Of a stretch of 39,898 bases of DNA, positions 34,116-39,898 are shown piece by piece. A program made the translations under genes and the position numbers. Positions within the stretch are counted from its first letter, which is position 1. Every line of letters starts with the position of its first letter. The stretch is taken from NCBI GenBank assembly GCA_903928075.1, contig CAIYPD010000021.1, positions 1 through 39,898 on the forward strand. Direction: 5' to 3'. Below the pieces are notes generated by a model that saw nothing but the letters and a program-made list of their open reading frames with translations, searched no databases and was not told the origin of the DNA. The stretch is from Candidatus Firestoneibacteriota bacterium (lineage in GTDB: Bacteria; Oederibacteriota; D2-FULL-39-29).

Positions 34116-35315
34116 TTATTTGTTCTGAAATTTATAATTTGGCCGGTGGTACGGGTCTTTAATTAGTTTTTGCGCATCCCAGTGCTCTTTTGCCATTAAA
34201 AGTATCTCGTTCATCCATTCTCTGTTCTCGGCAAGAAGACAGAGCCGGCCGACTACTTCGCTGATTATTTTATCAATATCCTGTTCTTTTGCCTGATTTA
34301 GGTACATAACAAGGTGTTTTTTTGCGATAGCGCTCCAGGTTTTTTTGATAAACTCCTTATCTTTGAGAAGTTTATCAAGTTTTGCAAAATAACCGAGCAT
34401 CTTCTTGCCTTCGATCCCGGTAAGAGGCAGAGGCCGCTGCTCCGGAACTTCATTAATTCTATAAGGAACCCGCTCAAAAGATTTTACGCCTTTCTTCCCC
34501 ACCTTCATAAGTAGAAGCGAAGAATAGGCCGTGTAAGGTCCGTTTCTTTTCATATAACTGCTTGTATGCGCATCAAAGAGAAAATTTCCCAGGGAGTAGG
34601 CAATCAAGCAGCCTTTAACCATTTCAATACCCTGCGGGACATGCGGATGGTGCTGGAGAATAATTTTTGCGCCGGCCCGGGCAATTTGTCTGGAATTATT
34701 AAGCCGGGGTACCGAAGGTGTCTGCATAAACTCCAAATCGGCATGAATGGAAACCACCAGCACATCTACCTTGCTTTTATTTTTCTTAACATCCTCCAGG
34801 ATGGTTTCAAGTTCGTAGTACGCATAGCAGGGCCCCGTATGCCCCACGGTATAATTACTGTCTTCACCATAACATAAAAACCCAAAGGAGATACCGTTTT
34901 TTTCTATAACTTTAAGTTTTCTGGCTTCCTTCTGAGTTGCTCCGACCCCGCCCGTCGCGATCCCGGCATCTTCCAGGTATTTTTTTGTGTAATTCATCCC
35001 TATACTGCCGGCGTCCAGAACATGATTAGCCGCCATATTTAAAAAATCAAAACCTGTTTCTTTCAGTATTTTAGCCACAAAAGGCCCGGGTAATTTGGAT
35101 ATTAATCCTTCCCTGTCTATTTCTTTTTTGGGAAAATTTGCCGGTATCACAACCGATTCCATATTGCCAAATAACAGATCTGCCTTATTTAAAAATGGAA
35201 GCATTTTTTGAAAAGGCCAGCCGGCGCCGTAGGCAAGCACATCATCCGCTATTTGCCGGTAAAAAGAAATATCTCCGACCGCCCCGAAGATTACGGTATT
35301 TTCTTTTTTTGTCAT
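34116..35315 (-). CDS. CapA-family metallophosphatase-like protein
   Basis: A 399-residue protein of the CapA/PgsA family. Motifs in order are FGAVGDISF, LLFGNMES, NMAANHVLDAG, VVSIHADLEF, LQHHPHVPQGIE and YSLGNFLFD. These fit a dinuclear metal centre of the calcineurin-like type. CapA homologues are linked to poly-gamma-glutamate capsule synthesis, but no capB or capC is present and there is no membrane anchor, so the substrate is open. It starts 4 bp after the zincin gene stop. Confidence 0.82.
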   Translation of the reverse strand: MTKKENTVIFGAVGDISFYRQIADDVLAYGAGWPFQKMLPFLNKADLLFGNMESVVIPANFPKKEIDREGLISKLPGPFVAKILKETGFDFLNMAANHVLDAGSIGMNYTKKYLEDAGIATGGVGATQKEARKLKVIEKNGISFGFLCYGEDSNYTVGHTGPCYAYYELETILEDVKKNKSKVDVLVVSIHADLEFMQTPSVPRLNNSRQIARAGAKIILQHHPHVPQGIEMVKGCLIAYSLGNFLFDAHTSSYMKRNGPYTAYSSLLLMKVGKKGVKSFERVPYRINEVPEQRPLPLTGIEGKKMLGYFAKLDKLLKDKEFIKKTWSAIAKKHLVMYLNQAKEQDIDKIISEVVGRLCLLAENREWMNEILLMAKEHWDAQKLIKDPYHRPNYKFQNK

Positions 35316-35319
35316 TGTT

Positions 35320-35661
35320 TTAATATCCCCTCTTTTTTATTTCTTTTTCGTCCATGCCAAAATAGTGGGCTATTTCGTGAATAACTGTTTCTTTAATTGT
35401 TTTTTGCAGTTCTTCCGGTGTGCGGGAAACTTTTTCTATGGATTTTTTATAGAGCGTAATTTTGTCCGGCAGCAGAGGTTCAAAAAGAGCACCCCTTTCG
35501 CTCATAGGAACGCCACGGTAGAGACCAAGGAGAATACTGCCGTTTTTCTCAGGTGCAGTATCCTCCAAAATAATCTGAACGTTCTTTAGTTTTTTCGTGA
35601 ACTCTTTGGGAATAACTTTAAGCGCCTTCTCTATTTCCCGCTCGAATTCTTCAATTTGCAT
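35320..35661 (-). CDS. Small zincin-like metallopeptidase (PF06262-type)
   Basis: A 113-residue protein with HEIAHYFGMDE near the C-terminus, giving a zinc HExxH motif at residues 95-99 and a downstream Asp/Glu. GSILLGLYRGVPMSERG and LPDKITLYKKSIE are characteristic of the small cytosolic metallopeptidase-like family. Its natural substrate is unknown. It sits 9 bp after the TRAP permease gene. Confidence 0.85.
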   Translation of the reverse strand: MQIEEFEREIEKALKVIPKEFTKKLKNVQIILEDTAPEKNGSILLGLYRGVPMSERGALFEPLLPDKITLYKKSIEKVSRTPEELQKTIKETVIHEIAHYFGMDEKEIKKRGY

Positions 35662-35670
35662 GGATTCCTG

Positions 35671-37476
35671 TTAAAATATTTTTACCATAGAGGTAGTTAA
35701 AGCCGGGACATATGTTATTATTAGCACTGCCAGTAGCATGAGAAGAAGGAATTTCAAACTGGCTTTGGTGACATCTCCCACGGACATTTCAAATCTGTAA
35801 GCCGAAAGAAAGAGATTCATGCCTACCGGAGGGGTCAGGTAACCAAGTTCAAGATTGGCAATAAATATTATACCGAGATGTACCGGATCTATACCAAAAT
35901 GTTTTGCTATCGGGATGATAAGGGGAACCACAACAATTATTGCCGAGAAGATGTCCATAAGACAGCCCACTACCAATAGCACCAAATTAAGAATAAGAAG
36001 GAAAACATACTTACTGGCTATATGCAAGGCCACCCAGTCACGGACAGTTTCCGGTATTTGCTGAAGGACTATATAACTCGTAAAACCCATTGCTACACCG
36101 ATAATAACCAGCACACCGCCTACGAGAATTACACACTTGAGTAATATTTTTGGCATATCTTTTGTTAGGCTTATATCCTTATACACAAATATTTCAACTA
36201 TGAAGGCATATATAGCTACAAAAGCCGCGGCTTCCACAAGGGAGGTCCAGCCTCCGAATATTCCGTAAAGAATTAGCACGGGAATCAACAATTCCCATTT
36301 TGTTTCCCATAGAGAAGAAAGCGCATCTTTTAAAACAAAGGGAATTCTCTCTACCTTCGCTTTAACACCCTGCAGTACAGAAAATATTATTACGACGCCA
36401 ACAAGAAGCACGCCGGGAAGAATTCCTCCCTTAAAAAGATCGAGAATCGAGATCCCTGCCGAAATTCCGTATAATATCAGGGGCAATGATGGTGGAAAGA
36501 GCAGTCCGATACTTCCTGTCGCAGTTAAAAGGCCTACGGAAAACTTTTTTTCATAACCGGCTTTTAAGAGTACCGGAAGAAGAAGCCCTCCCATAGCAAG
36601 AATTGTAACACCTGAAGCACCGGTAAAAGTAGTAAAGAAGGTGCAGACAAGAATAGTCGCAATCGCCAGGCCGCCCGGCATCCATCCAAACCAGGAATTG
36701 AAAACTTTCACCATTCTCCTGCTGGCCCCCCCCTCCGCCAAAATATATCCGGTCAGGGTGAATAGCGGGATGGTGGGCAGTATGGAATCTGTGACTATCC
36801 TGTAAGTTTCCGCAGGAACAGAAGCAACAGGTTCTCCCGCGCCAAAATAAAATAATACTGCCAGCCCGCCAAGTGCGATAAATATCGGAGCACCAAAAAC
36901 TATCGCAGCAACTATAAGTACCGCAAGTGGAAGGGTAAGATACGGCATAGCAGGCAAAAGCCAGGTGCTAAAAATAAGAATGACAGGGAAAGAAAGCCCC
37001 GCAAGTATTTTTTCGGAAAGAGTCTTCGAGTAGCCGAAGGCAAATCTGAGAGCCATTATTATGAAACCTATGGGAAGTATCAATTCCATTACCCAGGTCG
37101 GCAGAGCCAAATTACCGGCTATGCTTTCGCTTCTAACAAGCTGTACACTTGCAAGGAAAAGAGCAAAACAGACAGCTGTACTTATAAAATTCCTGAAAAT
37201 CGAAGCAACTTTCTTTACAGGTGCAGGCATAAACTCGTCTAAAGATGTAATGGTTAGGTGCCGCCTATCCCGGGTCGCTATGACCGCGCCTACAAAACCT
37301 ACCCATAAAGTCAGATGCTGGACATAGACAATAGAGCCGGCAATCCCTGTATTAAAAAGCCTGCGGAAAACCATCTCTATGACAGGAATTATTGCCATAG
37401 AAAACAATAAAACCATAGCAAATCCATTTTCAAACTTGTGATAGAAACTTTCCAGCTTTCCCAATATTAGTTTCAT
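35671..37476 (-). CDS. TRAP transporter permease, fused small (Q) and large (M) subunits
   Basis: A 601-residue membrane protein. Residues 1 to about 165 are the DctQ-type small subunit (FRRLFNTGIAGSIVYVQHLTLWVGF). The rest is the DctM-type large subunit, which contains GGASRRMVKVFNSWFGWMPGG, GASGVTILAMGGLLLPVL, SIGLLFPPSLPLILYGI and LGYLTPPVGMNLFLSAYRFE. It drives sodium-coupled uptake of a ligand delivered by the binding protein. It is downstream of the binding protein by 11 bp. Confidence 0.93.
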   Translation of the reverse strand: MKLILGKLESFYHKFENGFAMVLLFSMAIIPVIEMVFRRLFNTGIAGSIVYVQHLTLWVGFVGAVIATRDRRHLTITSLDEFMPAPVKKVASIFRNFISTAVCFALFLASVQLVRSESIAGNLALPTWVMELILPIGFIIMALRFAFGYSKTLSEKILAGLSFPVILIFSTWLLPAMPYLTLPLAVLIVAAIVFGAPIFIALGGLAVLFYFGAGEPVASVPAETYRIVTDSILPTIPLFTLTGYILAEGGASRRMVKVFNSWFGWMPGGLAIATILVCTFFTTFTGASGVTILAMGGLLLPVLLKAGYEKKFSVGLLTATGSIGLLFPPSLPLILYGISAGISILDLFKGGILPGVLLVGVVIIFSVLQGVKAKVERIPFVLKDALSSLWETKWELLIPVLILYGIFGGWTSLVEAAAFVAIYAFIVEIFVYKDISLTKDMPKILLKCVILVGGVLVIIGVAMGFTSYIVLQQIPETVRDWVALHIASKYVFLLILNLVLLVVGCLMDIFSAIIVVVPLIIPIAKHFGIDPVHLGIIFIANLELGYLTPPVGMNLFLSAYRFEMSVGDVTKASLKFLLLMLLAVLIITYVPALTTSMVKIF

Positions 37477-37487
37477 GCTCTTCCTTT

Positions 37488-38480
37488 TTACTTCTTTTTT
37501 AAGTTTAAATATTCCAGATGGTATTTATTGACTTCTTCGTACATCGCTTTTAATTCGGGAGTGGTGAGAAGTTTTGGATAAGCCCCTTTTGATCTTTCTG
37601 TCCATTCTTTTACAGCGTCCTCAGGTATCTGGTGAACTTTAAGACCGTTTTTTACCATTATTTTGATAGCTTCGCCTTCAAGCGCTCTTATTTTTGTTTT
37701 TAAATCTTCCCCTCTTTTTACCGCTATCTTTTCCAGCTCGGGCCTGTATTTCTCGGGTATTTTTTCCCAGGACTTTTTACTAATGACCGTACCGCCGATT
37801 AATGCAGCCCATTTAATATCCGACATATTCGGCGCCAGAGCGAACCATTGGAAAGAAGCTGCCGCGATAGGCGAGGTGGAAAAAGCATTGATTTTTTTTG
37901 TCTGCAAAGAAGTAAGCATATCAGTAATGGCCAAAGGCATAACTTTAAAACCCGCTTCTTTCCAGGCATCGAGCACTCCGGTGTCCCCGCCCCAAACAAA
38001 CATTGTCTGATCTTTCATGTCATTAGGATAAACAACCTTTTTTTGTGCAAAGAATTTTACCCAGCCGACATCCCCCCAGTTAAGGACCTTGTAGCCTTTT
38101 TTATCAAGAGTGGCTTCAAGTTTTTTGGCAACTTTGCTCATGATATAATCGAGTTCCTCGTAGGATTGGATCATCATAGGCATCTGCATTGCCTGGACTT
38201 CGGTGGAAATTTCTCCCATCCCGACACCGGTAATAGCACCGGCATCCAGCGTGCCGATACCTATTTTTCTTACAACATCAGTTTCGTCGCCGACAACCCC
38301 GCCTGCGTAGATCCTTACATTCACTTCCCCGTTGGTAACTTTTTTCCAGTCATCCGCCATACCGCGAATAACATCGTACCAGGGTGACTGTTCCGGCGCC
38401 AAAGTTGCCAGTTTGATAGTAAGAGCGTTGGCAGTGGTGGTAAGAAACAATATCGTTAAAACAATAACTATTTTTTTCAT
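37488..38480 (-). CDS. TRAP transporter substrate-binding protein (DctP/TatP-like)
   Basis: A 330-residue periplasmic protein with a signal peptide (cleavage near ANA). It has the TRAP binding fold: TIKLATLAPEQSPWYDVIRGMAD, EVNVRIYAGGVVGDETDVVRKI and TSLQTKKINAFSTSP. In typical DctP/SiaP proteins a conserved Arg in K-I-R-V holds the ligand carboxylate. The matching segment here is KDQTMFV, with Phe161 in its place. The ligand is therefore probably not a simple carboxylate, as proposed for TatT-associated systems. Confidence 0.88.
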   Translation of the reverse strand: MKKIVIVLTILFLTTTANALTIKLATLAPEQSPWYDVIRGMADDWKKVTNGEVNVRIYAGGVVGDETDVVRKIGIGTLDAGAITGVGMGEISTEVQAMQMPMMIQSYEELDYIMSKVAKKLEATLDKKGYKVLNWGDVGWVKFFAQKKVVYPNDMKDQTMFVWGGDTGVLDAWKEAGFKVMPLAITDMLTSLQTKKINAFSTSPIAAASFQWFALAPNMSDIKWAALIGGTVISKKSWEKIPEKYRPELEKIAVKRGEDLKTKIRALEGEAIKIMVKNGLKVHQIPEDAVKEWTERSKGAYPKLLTTPELKAMYEEVNKYHLEYLNLKKK

Positions 38481-38501
38481 ATTAGCCTCGCTTCATAAAG
38501 T

Positions 38502-38525
38502 CAGTTTACTGTTTACCGTAAACTG
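38502..38525. repeat. Inverted repeat between tatT and dctP
   Basis: A perfect CAGTTTAC/GTAAACTG dyad with an 8-bp spacer that itself contains another GTTTAC word. There is no U-tract. It could set message levels by RNA processing between the two genes. Confidence 0.6.
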
Positions 38526-39452
38526 CTATTTGTCAATTGTGTCCTCTAACAGGAAAAAATCATTAATATTGTCGAGCATAAACTTTGCTCTTCTTTGGAA
38601 AATAATATTTGCCAATCTGCTCTCAGGATATTCATCCGTATTTATAGCCAGTGCTTTGCCGACCAGTTCTTTGAATTCTTTTATATCCTGTTTGCCCTGG
38701 GCTATTGCCGCCAGGGAAAGATAGGTGCTGACTTTTTTTCCTTTATTTATTTCTATAGCTTTACTAAAATGTTCTCTGGCTCTTTTTTCGCTCCCGCCCA
38801 TAGACTCAGACCGGCCGCCTTCCCAGGAGATAAAAAAATCATGCGCCGAGCCTTCATCAAAGGCCTCGTCCAGCTCAAGCACCCGGCCTACAAGTGCGGC
38901 ACCTATCGGGGACTCCGTAACCATCTGGAAATTACCTTTATCGGTAGTAAGCGCGGCCACCCAGGAAGAACCCGCCCAGTAAAGGAGCGGCACATCTTCT
39001 TTGTTGGTAAGCGCCAGCGCCGCTTTGAGATCTTTTCTTAATAGTTCATTAAAACCGGGATGATTAAGTTCCAGCCCTTTAAGCGCATAATCTCTTCCCC
39101 GGATATAAAGCTTAAACGCCCTGGCTCTCAAAAACTTTGCTTTCTCGTAATCCTGTTTGTCTATAGTATCGGCTTCCATCTGAAGAAAAGCATAAGCATA
39201 CATCGTAAAAGCTTTCGCGGTAGAAAGCACCAGCCCTTTGTGTTCGGGAACTCCGTCGAGGACAGATTCGTACATCTTCAAAGCAAAGGGCAACGCCTCT
39301 TTTACAAGGTCAGGGTCATTGTCCGAAGTAAAGACCGTGCCGGTCCCGGAAAGTGCGTCTCCCACGCTGTTTAGAGCAATCGCTTTTAAAGAACAACCAT
39401 TTGAAAAAACAACTAAAACTAAAAGAATTACCAATAAAAGACCTTTTTTCAT
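38526..39452 (-). CDS. TRAP transporter TatT-type lipoprotein (T component)
   Basis: A 308-residue lipoprotein with signal ending FSNGC (Cys20). It is all-helical with TPR-like repeats: LVKEALPFALKMYESVLDGVPEHKGLV, KFLRARAFKLYIRGRDYALKGLEL and REHFSKAIEINKGKKVS. This matches TatT, which forms a trimer and docks the P subunit in tripartite TPAT systems. It is the first gene of the five-gene unit TatT, P, QM, zincin, CapA. The ribosome site is AGGAG. Confidence 0.9.
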   Translation of the reverse strand: MKKGLLLVILLVLVVFSNGCSLKAIALNSVGDALSGTGTVFTSDNDPDLVKEALPFALKMYESVLDGVPEHKGLVLSTAKAFTMYAYAFLQMEADTIDKQDYEKAKFLRARAFKLYIRGRDYALKGLELNHPGFNELLRKDLKAALALTNKEDVPLLYWAGSSWVAALTTDKGNFQMVTESPIGAALVGRVLELDEAFDEGSAHDFFISWEGGRSESMGGSEKRAREHFSKAIEINKGKKVSTYLSLAAIAQGKQDIKEFKELVGKALAINTDEYPESRLANIIFQRRAKFMLDNINDFFLLEDTIDK

Positions 39453-39483
39453 AGGTTTTCTCCTGCTTTAAAGACCATATATT

Positions 39484-39520
39484 AGTATATTTGAAATGAA
39501 TGAGTTTTTCAAGGAAAAAC
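39484..39520 (-). promoter_or_regulatory. Promoter of the TRAP operon with overlapping dyad
   Basis: TTGAAA (39507-39512), 17-bp spacer and TATACT (39484-39489). A dyad GTTTTTC-N3-GAAAAAC (39504-39520) covers the -35 box and may be an operator. Confidence 0.65.
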
Positions 39521-39584
39521 AAAGTCCTTATCTGCAAAATCCGGAAAAACCAAAAGAAAAACCTTCTGATATTTCCAGAGCAAT

Positions 39585-39898
39585 CTATTTAAATTTAAAA
39601 TTTGTCTTCTTGACCATGGACTTGAATAAAATCCAAGCGTCGTCGAGAGAAATCTTTCCGACCAGAGGGTCATTCGCAAAGGCTCTGAAAGCAAGTTCCT
39701 CATTCCCCGTTAAAACTGCATTAAGTATGGTTTCCTGGTTTACCGCATGGCGGAGGACCAGAGTCGTAACCCCCTCCGGCAGAGAACCGCTTTTCACCGG
39801 TCTTATTCCGGCGGAAGAAAATTCGGCGTTGGTTTCAACAACAGCGCCGGGAGGAAGGCCCTCGTGCTGGCCGGTATTCGGCAGGTTCACATTTGTAA
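39585..39898 (-). CDS. Glycoside hydrolase family 4 enzyme, C-terminal end (partial)
   Basis: The gene enters from the right edge; its start is outside the window. The visible 104 residues match the C-terminal domain of GH4 enzymes (alpha-galactosidase/alpha-glucosidase/galacturonidase type): VNLPNTGQHEGLPPGAVVET, then GIRPVKSGSLPEGV and LAFRAFANDPLVGKIS. GH4 enzymes use NAD and a divalent metal to cleave glycosides. The specific sugar depends on N-terminal motifs that are not visible. Confidence 0.85.
   Translation of the reverse strand, partial: TNVNLPNTGQHEGLPPGAVVETNAEFSSAGIRPVKSGSLPEGVTTLVLRHAVNQETILNAVLTGNEELAFRAFANDPLVGKISLDDAWILFKSMVKKTNFKFK

Noticed and set aside
37848-38387. 179-residue plus-strand frame inside the TRAP binding protein gene
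   Set aside because: Antisense shadow of a supported gene; composition is not protein-like.
1-39898. tRNA, rRNA and CRISPR arrays
   Set aside because: No cloverleaf, rRNA core sequence or regularly spaced direct repeat array was seen on reading both strands.

Overview
The window reads as a chromosomal stretch from a Gram-negative, probably anaerobic bacterium. The evidence is a TolC/RND efflux system, several lipoproteins, a beta-barrel protein, a class I hybrid cluster protein with the CX2CX8CX5C cysteine pattern, a type III glutamine synthetase and a TatT-type TRAP transporter. Base composition is moderately AT-rich and the standard code is used. An uncultivated phylum-level lineage is plausible, but I cannot place it from sequence alone. 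All genes lie on the minus strand except one glycosidase (31738-34083).

Layout. 1-142: the end of an insertion sequence running off the left edge. 234-2219: a beta-propeller lactonase and MsrA. 2281-9262: an efflux operon (marR, tolC, MFP, RND, an acyl carrier-like protein, a TPR protein) from a consensus promoter carrying a MarR-type operator. 9371-15743: a nitrogen block of type III glutamine synthetase followed by two paralogous amtB-glnK pairs. 15984-17051: a UroD-family protein. 17230-20327: a beta-barrel protein, an APC permease with a C-terminal PII domain, and a free PII protein. 20464-22478: a sigma-70-like protein and a GAF-GAF-ANTAR protein. 22522-31576: a GH2 enzyme, a MORN/DJ-1 lipoprotein, hcp, a hypothetical protein, an AlkD-like protein and a GH20 enzyme. 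31738-34083: a GH78-like enzyme on the plus strand. 34116-39512: a TatT/P/QM TRAP transporter followed by a zincin and a CapA-like protein. 39585-39898: the C-terminus of a GH4 enzyme.

How it works together. The most interesting feature is a probable RNA-based nitrogen control circuit. Conditional terminators sit after the glutamine synthetase gene (one copy) and after glnK-2 (two in tandem). Each has an upstream hairpin whose loop has A at position 1 and G at position 4, a GGAC-N6-GTCC hairpin that excludes the terminator, and a terminator stem with its own A1/G4 hexaloop. This resembles the RNA class read by ANTAR antiterminators. An ANTAR protein with two GAF sensory domains is encoded about 6 kb away, and a weaker copy of the element lies between it and the sigma-like gene. 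The same region encodes four PII domains. The simplest model is that glutamine synthetase is transcribed from a strong promoter and antitermination decides how far transcription runs on into the ammonium transporter genes.
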